Origin: Roseibium sp. MMSF_3412
Lineage (GTDB): Bacteria > Pseudomonadota > Alphaproteobacteria > Rhizobiales > Stappiaceae
Direction: 5' to 3'
NCBI RefSeq assembly: GCF_030733265.1
Contig: NZ_JASHJI010000003.1
Coordinates: 62,001-126,000 of the forward strand
DNA: 64,000 nt
The notes under the pieces were generated by a model that made no database searches, was not told the DNA's origin, and saw only the letters and a program-made list of their open reading frames with translations. A program made the position numbers and the translations under genes. Shown one piece after another: positions 34,503 through 43,602 of this stretch; positions within the stretch are counted from its first letter, which is position 1, and each line of letters opens with the position of its first letter.

Positions 34503-35631
34503 ACCCGATTTTCCGGAAGCCGAGTTTGAAGAAAGACTGGAGCGGGCGCAGCGCGCGATGAGGGCAAACGGTCTCGACGCGCTGTTCTTCACCACCGAGG
34601 CGGAAGTGCGGTATTTCACCGGGTTCAGGACGCTGTTCTGGCAAAGCCCGACTCGCCCATGGTTTCTTGTCGTGCCTGCATCCGGGAAACCGATTGCCGT
34701 CATCCCCCAGATCGGCGCGCACCTGATGGCATCGACCTGGATCGATGACATCCGGACATTTTCAGCGCCTCACCCGACAGACGATGGCGTTTCGCTTCTG
34801 GCAGACTGCCTGTCGGGTTACGGCAAGATCGGCATGCCGATGGGCCGCGAAAGCGCAATGCGCATGCCGCTCCGCGACTTCCGGGCACTGACCGCCCGCC
34901 TTGCAAACCCGGAATTCGTTGATGCCTCCGACCTGATGATGAAGCTGCGCATGGTGAAATCCGAACGCGAGATCGCTCTGCTGCGGGAGATTTGCGGGAT
35001 CGGGTCGGCCGGCTTTGCCAATGCCGCAACCCTTTTCCACGAGGGACAATCACTCAAGGAGGTCTTCCGCACGTTCCGGATCGAATTGCTGCGCCAGGGC
35101 GCTGACGATGTCCCCTATCTTGTGGGAGGCGCGGGACAGGGCGGCTACGGTGACGTCATTTCTCCGCCGACGGACCGGCAACTTGAGGCAGGCGACATCC
35201 TCATGCTGGACACCGGGGCGACGAAGAACGGCTATTTCTGTGACTTCGACCGAAACTTTGCGATCGGCAGCGCAAGTGATGAGGTCCGTACCGCCCATGA
35301 GAAACTTGTCCGCGCCGTGAAGGCAGCCGCTGACATCGCCCGTCCGGGACAAACCTGCGCGGATCTTTTCAGCGCCATGACCGCCGTCCTTGGCCAGGAC
35401 GACGGCGACGTCGGCAGACTGGGTCACGGACTTGGCATGCAACTCACCGAAATGCCGTCCATCACCGGATTTGACACGACCGGTTTGACGGAAAACATGG
35501 TGATGACGCTGGAGCCGAGCATCGATCTTGGAAACGGCAAGATGATGGTGCATGAGGAGAACATTGTCGTGCGGGACGGGCCGCCCGAGTTCCTCAGCAC
35601 GCCGGCACCGGAAGACATACCGCTCATTTAG
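34495..35631 (+). CDS. M24 family metallohydrolase (Xaa-Pro peptidase/DoeA-like)
   Basis: A 378-aa pita-bread-fold enzyme. The five metal ligands are all present: Asp239 and Asp250 (MLDTGATKNGYFCDFD), His311 (LGHGLGMQ), Glu340 (TLEPSI) and Glu354 (VHEENIVV). The N-terminal creatinase-like domain is complete. The family includes proline dipeptidases, creatinase and ectoine hydrolase DoeA/EutD. Given the two partner enzymes, an amidine or amide in a small nitrogen compound is as likely as a peptide. Its start lies inside the end of the lyase gene. Confidence 0.88.
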   Translation: MAEPDFPEAEFEERLERAQRAMRANGLDALFFTTEAEVRYFTGFRTLFWQSPTRPWFLVVPASGKPIAVIPQIGAHLMASTWIDDIRTFSAPHPTDDGVSLLADCLSGYGKIGMPMGRESAMRMPLRDFRALTARLANPEFVDASDLMMKLRMVKSEREIALLREICGIGSAGFANAATLFHEGQSLKEVFRTFRIELLRQGADDVPYLVGGAGQGGYGDVISPPTDRQLEAGDILMLDTGATKNGYFCDFDRNFAIGSASDEVRTAHEKLVRAVKAAADIARPGQTCADLFSAMTAVLGQDDGDVGRLGHGLGMQLTEMPSITGFDTTGLTENMVMTLEPSIDLGNGKMMVHEENIVVRDGPPEFLSTPAPEDIPLI

Positions 35632-35654
35632 GGAAAACACACCGGGAGAAGCGC

Positions 35655-36398
35655 TTGCAACTGCAATTCGAATGCGACGAGGGTCTTGGCTCACGGGCGG
35701 CGCTCGGCCTGATCGTGCTTCAGGCCGACGAGACGATTGAAAAGGAGTTCCGCCCGCTCTTCGATCTGAATGACGTGGTGCTCTACCACGCGCGCATCCC
35801 GAGCGGCCCGGAAGTCAACGGGGAAACGCTGATGCGCATGAAGGCCAGCCTCACGGACACGGCCGCCCTGCTTCCCGGCAACCGCCCCCTCGACGTGATC
35901 GGCTATGCCTGTACCTCCGCATCGACGGTGATTGGCTCAGAAGCCGTTGAAACCGCCATCCGGAAGGCACATCCCACTGCGCGCGTGACCAATCCCGCGA
36001 CAGCGGTCATCACCGCGCTGAAGCATCTCGGCGTGACCAGGGTCGGCGTTGTAACGCCCTATATCGCCGAAATCTCGGAAGCGGTCGTTGATCTCCTGCG
36101 AAATGCGGGTCTGGATCCGCTCAAGGTGGGGTCATTCGGTCAGTCCGAGGAAGCGACAGTCGCGCGCATTTCCCCGCAATCCGTCGAGCAGGCCGTTCAG
36201 GCGATCGGGGAAGACACCGGAGTGGAGGCCGTGTTCGCCTCCTGCACCAACCTGCGCACCTTTCCGGTAATTGAAGCGTGCGAGAAAAGACTGGGCAAGC
36301 CGGTGATCAGCTCGAACCTCGCTCTTGCCTGGCACATGATGACCCTGGCAGGCCTGAAAACTGCAGGGTCCGGCCCCGGAAAACTGTTCGAAAGCTGA
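35655..36398 (+). CDS. Asp/Glu racemase superfamily protein (maleate isomerase / EutA-like)
   Basis: A 247-aa protein with the two catalytic cysteines of the superfamily, Cys86 (GYACTSAS) and Cys197 (FASCTNLRT). The sequence pattern is nearer to maleate isomerase, arylmalonate decarboxylase and EutA than to glutamate racemase. The start is a TTG at 35655 after GGGAGAAGCGC. It lies 23 bp after the M24 gene and closes the three-gene operon. The combination with a threonine-dehydratase-like and an M24 enzyme recalls eutA-eutB-doeA of (hydroxy)ectoine breakdown, although doeB and eutC are absent. The substrate is undetermined. Confidence 0.82.
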   Translation: MQLQFECDEGLGSRAALGLIVLQADETIEKEFRPLFDLNDVVLYHARIPSGPEVNGETLMRMKASLTDTAALLPGNRPLDVIGYACTSASTVIGSEAVETAIRKAHPTARVTNPATAVITALKHLGVTRVGVVTPYIAEISEAVVDLLRNAGLDPLKVGSFGQSEEATVARISPQSVEQAVQAIGEDTGVEAVFASCTNLRTFPVIEACEKRLGKPVISSNLALAWHMMTLAGLKTAGSGPGKLFES

Positions 36399-36533
36399 CC
36401 CGGCCACGCCAATCGCAGCGTTTGGGCAACAATTCGACCGTCATCTTTCCGATTCGCAGGTTTGCGTGTTGACTTCGGCTGATTTCCGGGCAAAAACACC
36501 GCCGTCTCAAGTTTTGACGATTGCGAGCACCCG

Positions 36534-36671
36534 ATGAACCGGCTCAGCGCCGACATTCTGGATATGATGACCAAGGCTCTTGCCAGCGCGACATTCCTGC
36601 GCGGCGAGACCCGTTCGGCTGCCGTAACCGCTTTCAAACACACAACAAAGACAACCAAGACCACCGCTTGA
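36534..36671 (+). CDS. Candidate leader peptide of asd, Thr/Lys-rich C-terminus (45 aa)
   Basis: A 45-codon ORF running ATG to TGA, ending HTTKTTKTTA. Codons 35-44 (36636-36665) hold six threonines and three lysines. Both amino acids are made through aspartate semialdehyde, the product of the next gene, asd. Hairpins follow directly, one overlapping the stop codon. A TTGACT hexamer at 36469-36474 could be the -35 element of the promoter. The Shine-Dalgarno site is weak, and an internal ATG pair (codons 11-12) could be the true start. No homologue is known to me, so the coding status rests on this logic. Confidence 0.55.
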   Translation: MNRLSADILDMMTKALASATFLRGETRSAAVTAFKHTTKTTKTTA

Positions 36672-36744
36672 CGGTGCCGCTCATCCCGCCTCCCCGGGGA
36701 TGGGAGGCGCCGAGAGCCGGCGAGCCCTCTTCCGGGCAGCCGGT
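36662..36744 (+). promoter_or_regulatory. Structured 5' leader of asd (candidate attenuator)
   Basis: Three hairpins in series: CACCG/CGGTG across the leader stop (36662-36676), CGCCTCCC/GGGAGGCG (36687-36709), and a compound stem GCCGGC...GCCGGT with inner GCCC/GGGC (36716-36744). The second competes with an alternative CATCCC/GGGATG hairpin (36682-36702). No T tract follows, so control may be translational or Rho-linked and not classic intrinsic termination. The asd start is 34 bp beyond. Confidence 0.5.
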
Positions 36745-36777
36745 GAAGCGGGGAGACGGACAAGGACTAGACCGAAA

Positions 36778-37812
36778 ATGGGTTTCAAGATCGCAATTGC
36801 AGGCGCTACGGGCAATGTTGGCCGGGAACTGCTGGACATTCTGGACGAGCGCGGCTTTCCGGCCGATGACGTCGTCGCCCTCGCTTCGCGCCGTTCCCAG
36901 GGCACGGAAGTATCCTTCGGCGACAAGACGCTGAAGGTTCAGGCGATGGAGAATTTCGACTTCTCCGACACCGACATCTGCCTGATGTCCGCCGGCGGCT
37001 CCGTTTCCAAGGAATGGGCACCGAGGATCGCCGCCAAGGGCTGTGTCGTGATCGACAACTCCTCGGCGTGGCGTTACGACGCCGACGTGCCGCTGATCGT
37101 TCCGGAAGTGAATGCCGATGCCATCACCGGCTTCACCAAGAAGAACATCATTGCCAATCCGAACTGCTCGACGGCACAGCTGGTCGTGGCGCTGAAGCCG
37201 CTGCACGAGCATGCGAAGATCAAGCGGATCGTCGTGTCGACCTACCAGGCAGTGTCCGGCACCGGCAAGGAAGCGATGGAAGAGCTGTTCAACCAGACCC
37301 GCGCTGTCTTCGTGAACGACCCGATCGAGCCGAACAAGTACCCGAAGCGGATCGCCTTCAACGTCATTCCGCACTGCGACACCTTCATGGAAGATGGCTA
37401 CACCAAGGAAGAATGGAAAGTTCTGGCGGAAACCAAGAAAATGCTCGACCCGGGCATCAAGGTCACCTGCACGGCCGTCCGCGTTCCCGTCTTCATCGGC
37501 CATTCCGAGAGCGTCAACATCGAATTCGAAAACGAGATTTCCGCCGACGAGGCGCGCAGCATCCTGCGTGAAGCGCCGGGCTGCCTCGTGATCGACAAGC
37601 ATGAAGACGGCGGCTACATGACGCCGTACGAAGCCGCTGGTGAAGACGCGACCTATATCTCGCGCATCCGCGAAGACGCGACAGTCGAAAACGGTCTGAA
37701 CATCTGGGTCGTCTCCGACAACCTGCGCAAGGGTGCGGCTTTGAACACGATCCAGATCGCCGAAGTCCTCGTGAACCGCGGCCTGATCACTCCGAAAAAA
37801 GCTGCCGCGTGA
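36778..37812 (+). CDS. asd: Aspartate-semialdehyde dehydrogenase
   Basis: A 344-aa NADPH-dependent enzyme that reduces aspartyl phosphate to aspartate semialdehyde, the branch metabolite for lysine, threonine, methionine and diaminopimelate. It opens MGFKIAIAGATGNVGRELLD. The nucleophile is the cysteine of IANPNCSTAQLVVAL, and STYQAVSGTGKEAMEEL and RVPVFIGHSESVNIEFE follow. The ATG at 36778 was chosen from the Rossmann start; upstream is a long structured leader with a Thr/Lys-rich ORF, suggesting control by those amino acids. Confidence 0.97.
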   Translation: MGFKIAIAGATGNVGRELLDILDERGFPADDVVALASRRSQGTEVSFGDKTLKVQAMENFDFSDTDICLMSAGGSVSKEWAPRIAAKGCVVIDNSSAWRYDADVPLIVPEVNADAITGFTKKNIIANPNCSTAQLVVALKPLHEHAKIKRIVVSTYQAVSGTGKEAMEELFNQTRAVFVNDPIEPNKYPKRIAFNVIPHCDTFMEDGYTKEEWKVLAETKKMLDPGIKVTCTAVRVPVFIGHSESVNIEFENEISADEARSILREAPGCLVIDKHEDGGYMTPYEAAGEDATYISRIREDATVENGLNIWVVSDNLRKGAALNTIQIAEVLVNRGLITPKKAAA

Positions 37813-37881
37813 TCTCTTTCGGCGGGCGCCGCGAAGCGCCCGCCAGTTTCCCGCCGACATTTCAGAAAGCGCCGCTTGCCC

Positions 37882-38613
37882 ATGCCTGCGCCATTCACCC
37901 GGTCGTTTGACGACTATAGGACCAGCGTATCCGAAGCCCGGTTCACCGACTGGCTCGCGCTGCGGGCCGAACCCTTCTGGTCCGAGGCCACCGGTCATGT
38001 GTTCACACATGCGATCGGTGACGGGACCATGCCGGATGAGGCCTATGCCCGCTATCTGATAGAGGACTATACGTTCATCACGGATCTGGCCTCGACCCTG
38101 GGTTTCCTCGTCGCCAAGGCTCCGGACATGCCGGCCAAGTCTCGCCTGTCGGCCTTTCTCGCCTTGTTGACGTCGGAGGAAAACGACTACTTCCTGCGCT
38201 CTTTCGAAGCGCTTGGCGTTGCTCAGAAAACCTATATGCGTGCGGCGCAGGGACCGGTGACCCGATCCTTCGCGGACCTGCTTCTCAAGTCGTCGGGCGA
38301 CGGCACCTATCCGGAAGGGCTGACGTGCCTCTTGTGCGCGGAATGGTGCTATCTCACCTGGGGCAAGCGCGAAGCACAAAAGCCAAAGCCGGCGCAATTC
38401 TATCTCGCTGAATGGATCGACCTCCACGCGGTCGCGGGCTTCGAGGACTTCGTCAACTGGATCCGGCTGGAACTGGACCGGATCGGCCCGTCCCTGACCG
38501 GTGAAATGCAAGAGCGATTGGCCGGCCTCTTCAGGCAAATGAGCGTGTTGGAGCGGGACTTTTTCGAAACAGCCTGGACCGGGCAACCTCCTGCGCACCC
38601 TGGCGCAGCGTAA
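37882..38613 (+). CDS. tenA: TenA-family protein (thiaminase II / aminopyrimidine aminohydrolase type)
   Basis: A 243-aa all-helical protein of the TenA/PQQC fold. TenA marks are the IEDYTFITDLAS segment with its acidic residues and LLCAEWCYLTWG, which carries the conserved cysteine-to-glutamate region. TenA hydrolyses thiamine or salvages base-degraded aminopyrimidine for HMP. No thiamine gene or TPP riboswitch is next to it, so physiological role is inferred from family only. It follows asd by 69 bp and precedes an EamA gene by 12 bp, possibly all in one transcript. Confidence 0.83.
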   Translation: MPAPFTRSFDDYRTSVSEARFTDWLALRAEPFWSEATGHVFTHAIGDGTMPDEAYARYLIEDYTFITDLASTLGFLVAKAPDMPAKSRLSAFLALLTSEENDYFLRSFEALGVAQKTYMRAAQGPVTRSFADLLLKSSGDGTYPEGLTCLLCAEWCYLTWGKREAQKPKPAQFYLAEWIDLHAVAGFEDFVNWIRLELDRIGPSLTGEMQERLAGLFRQMSVLERDFFETAWTGQPPAHPGAA

Positions 38614-38625
38614 AAGAACAAAGCC

Positions 38626-39519
38626 ATGTATATCTACGAAGCCGCTGCGCTCGGCGCGGCCACGCTTTGGGCATTGACGGGACTGCTCTCCGCCGGCCCT
38701 GCACAGCATCTGGGCGCGATCGCGTTCAATTGCGTGCGCATGGTCATGGTGACACTCATGCTGTGCCTGTGGGTTGCGGTCGCAGGTGGCTGGGGCACGA
38801 TCGGAAACGACCATCTGATACCCCTGGTCCTGTCCGGCTTTATCGGCATTTTTGCCGGAGACACGGCCCTTTTCCTGACCTTGAACCGGATGGGTCCGCG
38901 CCGCACAGCGATGCTCTTTTCCCTGAATGCGCCGCTGTCCGCGATCCTCGGCTGGCTGATACTTGATGAGACGCTGACAGGCATGCAATCCATCGGGATC
39001 ATGACGATCTTCGCCGGCGTCCTGCTTGCGATTCGTTTCGGCAAACGCAAATCGCAGCTACACAAGTGGGAAACGATCAGAGGGCCGGTCTGGATCGGCA
39101 TCGCGCTTGGGTTCGTCGCAGCCCTGTCGCAATCTATCGGCTCCCTCATTGCCCGGCCTGTGATGGAAGCGGGAGTGGACCCGGTGGCCGCATCAAGTAT
39201 CCGGGTTGGTGTCGCGGCAATGGGACTTGTGATTCTCATGCGGCTTCCCTTCAACTGGGTCAAACCGGCGGGCCGCTTCACGGTTCCCATCGTCGGCATC
39301 ATCGCGTTCTCCGGCATGCTCGGAATGGGCCTCGGAATGACGCTGCTGCTGTTCGCACTGTCGGGCGGCGAAGTCGGCATCATTGCGACGCTCTCGGCAA
39401 CGACACCTGCAATTATGCTGCCGATGATGTGGTGGCGGACCGGGGAATTTCCGGCGCTGGGTGCCTGGGCCGGTGCGTTTCTCGTCGTTGCCGGCAGCGC
39501 TCTTCTATTTGCGTTTTGA
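38626..39519 (+). CDS. EamA/DMT-family transporter
   Basis: A 297-aa inner-membrane carrier with ten predicted helices in two EamA repeats. The first contains GFIGIFAGDTALFLTLNRMG and LFSLNAPLSAILGWLILDE, the second VGIIATLSATTPAIMLPMMW. It starts 12 bp after tenA, which makes an operon likely and raises, without proof, a link to pyrimidine or thiamine precursors. Substrate unknown. Confidence 0.88.
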   Translation: MYIYEAAALGAATLWALTGLLSAGPAQHLGAIAFNCVRMVMVTLMLCLWVAVAGGWGTIGNDHLIPLVLSGFIGIFAGDTALFLTLNRMGPRRTAMLFSLNAPLSAILGWLILDETLTGMQSIGIMTIFAGVLLAIRFGKRKSQLHKWETIRGPVWIGIALGFVAALSQSIGSLIARPVMEAGVDPVAASSIRVGVAAMGLVILMRLPFNWVKPAGRFTVPIVGIIAFSGMLGMGLGMTLLLFALSGGEVGIIATLSATTPAIMLPMMWWRTGEFPALGAWAGAFLVVAGSALLFAF

Positions 39520-39710
39520 AAGGCTTGCGCGACGGTCGACGCTGATTTCCTTCGCCTGGCACATCAGTATTTTTCACGAGAAAATTTCATGAAAGTCGGC
39601 ATGAATTTTTTCCACAGACCTTTGAAATTAATGACTTAGAGCTGAATACGTTTGCTCAAAATTTACTTTAATTACGTACATCCCCTAAGGAGAGGCAAAA
39701 GGGGTATTCC

Positions 39711-41429
39711 ATGAAAAGTCTTTTCGCTCGCCTGAGCGTGACGTCGACGCTGGCTATTGTTTCCGCCGGTGTCCTGACAATTTCCATGTTCGTCGTCGGC
39801 ATCATCCTGTACCAGGTCGCGCTCGGTCAGGCCGAGACCGCCGCCATCAAGAAACAGGACGTCAACCTCCGGGTTGCGGCGACGATCTTCCAGGACCGCG
39901 TCGAGGGTGCAAAGGTCAACTGGACAAGCACCGGTGACGTGACACGCATCGAATTGGCCGAGTTTCCGGTTTTCAAAGACGATCACACCATGATCGATTC
40001 CATCGGTCGGATGACCGGTGAAACCGCAACTGTTTTCCAGTGGGACCCGGAAACGAAGGACTTCTGGCGCAAGACCACCAATATCATCAAGGGCGACGGC
40101 AAAAGAGCGGTCGGAACCCCGCTTGGCCAGAACGGCGCGGTTTACCCCGTGATCATGAGCGGTAACACGTTCCACGGACAGGCGACCATTCTCGGCAAGG
40201 ATTACTTCACCGTCTACCAGCCGATCTTTGACAGCACCGGCAAGATCACAGGTATTCTTTACGCCGGGGTGGAGAAAGCCGCCGTTGAGGCCAATGTCTG
40301 GGAACTGATGGGTGACTACACTATGCTGGCACTGCCCGTGGTCGTCATTTCCGTTCTGCTGCTGATCTTCGCGATCCGCCGGCAACTGCGCCCGGTTACC
40401 GCGCTTGCGGAAATCACGTCGCAGATCGCCCAGGACAATCTCGATGACGAAGTTCCCTTCAAGGACCGGACCGACCAGATCGGCATGCTGGCGCAGGCCG
40501 TCAACGGGCTCAAGAACCGCGCGGCGGAGCGCCTTTCGCTCGCGGCGCAGCAGCGCGAAAACGACTCTGCAACTCTCGACCGCCAGAACGTCGTTCAGAC
40601 CCTGATCGAGGACTTCCGCAACAACGTTTCCAACGTGTTGAACTCGGTCAACGATACCGTCCAGAACCTCGGCGGCACCGCCGGCCGTCTGTCCGACCTC
40701 TCCGGCCAGAGCGCGTCCGGTGCGATCGAGACACTCAATTCGGCGGACGATGCAACGTCCAGCGTTCAGACAGTCGCAAGTGCCGCGGAAGAACTATCGG
40801 CATCGATCGGTGAAATCTCGCGCCAGGTTGCACAGACCACGGAAGTCGTCAGCCGGGCGACCGAGGGGACCCGCGTCACCAACGAGAAGGTCGAGGGGCT
40901 GGCGTCTTCCGCGTCCAAGATCGGGGAAGTCGTCACGCTTATTCAGGCGATTGCCGAGCAGACCAACCTGCTGGCGCTCAACGCGACGATCGAAGCGGCC
41001 CGCGCCGGTGAGGCCGGCAAGGGCTTTGCGGTTGTTGCCGCCGAGGTGAAGGAACTCGCCACGCAGACCTCCAAGGCGACGGAAGAAATCGGAGCACAGA
41101 TCACTGCAATTCAGGATGCCACCAAGGAATCCGTCAGCGCGATTGCCGAAATCACCACCATCATGGAAGAGGTCAACTCCTACACCAGCACCATTGCCGC
41201 CGCCGTCAACGAACAGGGATCGGCGACCGGTGAGATCTCCCAGAACGCACAAAAGGCGGCCGAGGGAACGACCTTCGTATCCTCGCGCATGTCCGAATTG
41301 TCCGGCACGGTGAACGAGACATCGGAGTCCTCGCAATCGGTTCTGGATGCCTCCGAGATGCTGAACTCGCGGACCGAAGAGCTGAAGCAGGAAGTCGAGA
41401 CCTTCCTGCGCAACGTGGCTGCTGCCTAG
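39711..41429 (+). CDS. Methyl-accepting chemotaxis protein with a single-Cache periplasmic domain
   Basis: A 572-aa receptor. The first membrane helix spans about residues 12-35. The periplasmic region (about 36-200) has a Cache-type order ending in [22 protein letters not shown], of the Cache_3/Cache_2 type that binds small organic ligands. Next are a second helix ([18 protein letters not shown]), HAMP, and a signalling domain with tip [21 protein letters not shown]. The tail ends [11 protein letters not shown], close to that of the receptor at 25.9 kb, so the two may share adaptation enzymes. AAGGGG precedes the ATG. A strong terminator follows. Confidence 0.93.
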   Translation: MKSLFARLSVTSTLAIVSAGVLTISMFVVGIILYQVALGQAETAAIKKQDVNLRVAATIFQDRVEGAKVNWTSTGDVTRIELAEFPVFKDDHTMIDSIGRMTGETATVFQWDPETKDFWRKTTNIIKGDGKRAVGTPLGQNGAVYPVIMSGNTFHGQATILGKDYFTVYQPIFDSTGKITGILYAGVEKAAVEANVWELMGDYTMLALPVVVISVLLLIFAIRRQLRPVTALAEITSQIAQDNLDDEVPFKDRTDQIGMLAQAVNGLKNRAAERLSLAAQQRENDSATLDRQNVVQTLIEDFRNNVSNVLNSVNDTVQNLGGTAGRLSDLSGQSASGAIETLNSADDATSSVQTVASAAEELSASIGEISRQVAQTTEVVSRATEGTRVTNEKVEGLASSASKIGEVVTLIQAIAEQTNLLALNATIEAARAGEAGKGFAVVAAEVKELATQTSKATEEIGAQITAIQDATKESVSAIAEITTIMEEVNSYTSTIAAAVNEQGSATGEISQNAQKAAEGTTFVSSRMSELSGTVNETSESSQSVLDASEMLNSRTEELKQEVETFLRNVAAA

Positions 41430-41454
41430 GAAACGTCCGCAGACGCAGATCCGG

Positions 41455-41485
41455 CACGGGGGCACTTTGCCCCCGTGTTTTTTTT
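41455..41485 (+). terminator. Intrinsic terminator of the chemoreceptor gene
   Basis: A 10-bp perfect stem CACGGGGGCA/TGCCCCCGTG with a 3-nt loop followed by eight T residues, 26 bp after the stop codon. Confidence 0.93.
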
Positions 41486-41491
41486 GACTCT

Positions 41492-42394
41492 TCAGGAGCC
41501 GGGCCCGTCCGCCAGCCACTTGAACACAAGCCTGGCCTGTTCCGACGCGTGCGGGTGCAGCTTGACGAAGTATACGCGCGGCGAGGACACCGTTTCGGGC
41601 ACAAGCTTCACCAGCCTGCCGCTTTCCACGAACGGCCTTGTAAGCCCCTCCCAGCCCAGAACCGCACCCATATCGTCCTGCGCCGCCTGCAAGGCGATGA
41701 CGTAGTTGTTGACCCGATGTGCGTTGCGCAACGTTCCGCAATAGCCAAGCGCGGCAAACCAGTCCTGCCAGTCCGTCCAGTCGGTCCCCGCCGAATCCAG
41801 GTGGATCAGCGGGAGCGCGGCAAGGTCCGCAACCGTTTCCAGCCGGTTCTGCTCGGCGAAACGCGGGCTCCCCAAGGCCGAAATCCGGTCATGGAACAGA
41901 GCCCGGCACGGCCCGGTTTCGCGGGACATGTCTCCATAGTGAATGCTCAAATCGCAGTCGCCGCCGCCCTCACCGGTGTCACTGACGATTTGAGAGACGG
42001 ATATGTGCGGATGAGATTTCCAGAACTGCGCCAGGCGCGGCGTCAGCCATAGCGCACTCATTGCCGTGGTGGCCCCCACGGTAACAGATGCTCTTGAGAC
42101 CCTGGCACGAAGCTGATCGAGCGCATCTCCGATTTCCTCGAACCCCCGCTGCAGCGCCACGAACAGATAAGCGCCGATTTCCGTGAGTTCCACGCCCCGG
42201 TGATGCCGGTGAAAAAGCGCACATTTCAGGTCATGTTCCAGCGATTTCACCTGGTGACTGACAGCAGCAGGCGTCACGTTCAACTCTGCCGCCGCCGCCT
42301 TGAAACTGACATGGCGCGCGGCAGCCTCGAAACTCAGAAGCGCATTCAAGGGCGGCAGATCATAGGGACGCTTTGGCAAACTGACCTCATGCAA
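41492..42394 (-). CDS. LysR-family regulator, GcvA-like
   Basis: A 300-aa protein with the winged helix LPPLNALLSFEAAARHVSFK and TPAAVSHQVKSLEHDL, the wording typical of the GcvA/AmpR subgroup, and a normal effector domain. The 5' end is uncertain: the first in-frame codon is a TTG at 42394 without a ribosome site, and a second TTG at 42379 lies 4 bp after GAGG. It is divergent from the oxygenase-enolase pair and probably controls it, sensing the substrate of that pathway. Confidence 0.88.
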   Translation of the reverse strand: MHEVSLPKRPYDLPPLNALLSFEAAARHVSFKAAAAELNVTPAAVSHQVKSLEHDLKCALFHRHHRGVELTEIGAYLFVALQRGFEEIGDALDQLRARVSRASVTVGATTAMSALWLTPRLAQFWKSHPHISVSQIVSDTGEGGGDCDLSIHYGDMSRETGPCRALFHDRISALGSPRFAEQNRLETVADLAALPLIHLDSAGTDWTDWQDWFAALGYCGTLRNAHRVNNYVIALQAAQDDMGAVLGWEGLTRPFVESGRLVKLVPETVSSPRVYFVKLHPHASEQARLVFKWLADGPGS

Positions 42395-42395
42395 A

Positions 42396-42441
42396 GCAAT
42401 TGCAAATCACATTGATCGTAAGACTTAGCTGTCTCAATTGC
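42396..42441. promoter_or_regulatory. Candidate LysR operator pair (GCAATTGC ... CAATTGC)
   Basis: The palindrome GCAATTGC at 42396-42403 recurs as CAATTGC at 42435-42441, between the divergent LysR and oxygenase genes. Two related dyads in this position fit recognition and activation sites of a LysR protein. Confidence 0.4.
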
Positions 42442-42540
42442 ATTACTTTTTCTAAGCCAGCAGAAAATTTATTGACGTTGCCAAGGCACCTGTTTCCGGA
42501 AACCATGGCCAATCTCAAGCGTCCCCTGTCAGGAAACCCG

Positions 42541-43545
42541 ATGCCGAACGACCAGATCCCGCAACTCGACGATGCCTTGCACGCCAAACGCCAGTCCTTC
42601 GACAAGATACCGGTTGTCGACCTTGCACCGCTCCTGGATGGAAGCGACCCGGACAAGGTTGCCGGCGAAATCAACTGGGCACTTGCGAATGCCGGGTTCA
42701 TGTATGTGAAGAACCACGGCATTGCCGATACGGTTGTCGACAACGCCTTCAGTCAGACACGAGCGTTTTTCGATTTGCCGGACGCCGAAAAGATGGCGCT
42801 GCATGTGTCCCGGTCGGGTCAGACACTTCGCGGCTATATCGAGCCGTTCGGCGAAAACACGGATCCGGAAAAGACAAGGGACCTGAAGGAGTGTTTCGAC
42901 CTCGGTCCGGAGTCGGAAGCCGATTGCCCCTTCTTCGGACCAAATCTCTGGCCCGACGAAGCCAGACTTCCCGGCTTTCGTGGCGCGGTCTATCACTACC
43001 ACGAGGAGATGAAACGCCTTTCCATGACGATCCTGTCCGGGATTGCGCGCAGCCTTGACCTTGCCCCTGATTACTTCGAGGCCAAGCTGAAGAAGCCGAT
43101 CAGCATTCAGCGTCTGCTGCATTACCCGCCGCAGACCGGCATTGTCGATGAAAGCATTATCGGCATCGGGGCGCACACCGATTATGGCAATCTGACGATC
43201 CTGGCGCAGGACGATGTCGGCGGGCTGCAGGTCCTGAACCGGGACGGGCAATGGGTCGAGGGAACGCCGATCCCCGGCACCTTCGTGATCAATATCGGCG
43301 ACCTGCTGCAAAGGCTGACCAACGACCGCTACCTTGCCAACCTTCACCGTGTCGTCAACACGAGCGGGCGCGAACGGTATTCCATCCCGTTTTTCATCGA
43401 TGCCGACTATGACGCGGAGTTCGCACCGCTCGCCTCCTGCATCGATGCCGACAATCCGGCCCGCTACGAAGCCGTGACCTGCGGCGCACACAAATACGGG
43501 CGTTTCGTCGAGAGTTATCCTCATCTCCAGAAGATACCGGCCTGA
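42541..43545 (+). CDS. 2-oxoglutarate/Fe(II)-type oxygenase of the isopenicillin N synthase family
   Basis: A 334-aa double-stranded-beta-helix oxygenase. The iron triad is His212 and Asp214 (GAHTDYGN) with His269 (ANLHRVVN), and Arg279 with Ser281 (RYSIPFF) would hold 2-oxoglutarate. The N-terminal IPVVDLAPLLDG and YVKNHGI are standard for the family. The ATG at 42541 after CAGGAAACCCG is preferred over one at 42505. It lies 57 bp before an enolase-superfamily gene related to hydroxyproline enzymes, which suggests a hydroxylation or oxidative step on a small amino- or imino-acid substrate. The reaction is not known. Confidence 0.87.
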   Translation: MPNDQIPQLDDALHAKRQSFDKIPVVDLAPLLDGSDPDKVAGEINWALANAGFMYVKNHGIADTVVDNAFSQTRAFFDLPDAEKMALHVSRSGQTLRGYIEPFGENTDPEKTRDLKECFDLGPESEADCPFFGPNLWPDEARLPGFRGAVYHYHEEMKRLSMTILSGIARSLDLAPDYFEAKLKKPISIQRLLHYPPQTGIVDESIIGIGAHTDYGNLTILAQDDVGGLQVLNRDGQWVEGTPIPGTFVINIGDLLQRLTNDRYLANLHRVVNTSGRERYSIPFFIDADYDAEFAPLASCIDADNPARYEAVTCGAHKYGRFVESYPHLQKIPA

Positions 43546-43602
43546 CATCGCGCCTGGAAATGTGCTGCAATCCGGGGCAACCCTTCGCGTGGCGGAACAA
43601 GC

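Noticed and set aside
37813..37881. TPP riboswitch before tenA
   Set aside because: The 69-bp spacer is too short and lacks the thi-box CTGAGA core.
36634..38988. Minus-strand open frame of 784 codons
   Set aside because: It lies antisense over asd and tenA, both with clear catalytic motifs; composition (Arg, His, Gly rich) and lack of any family likeness mark it as a GC-driven shadow.
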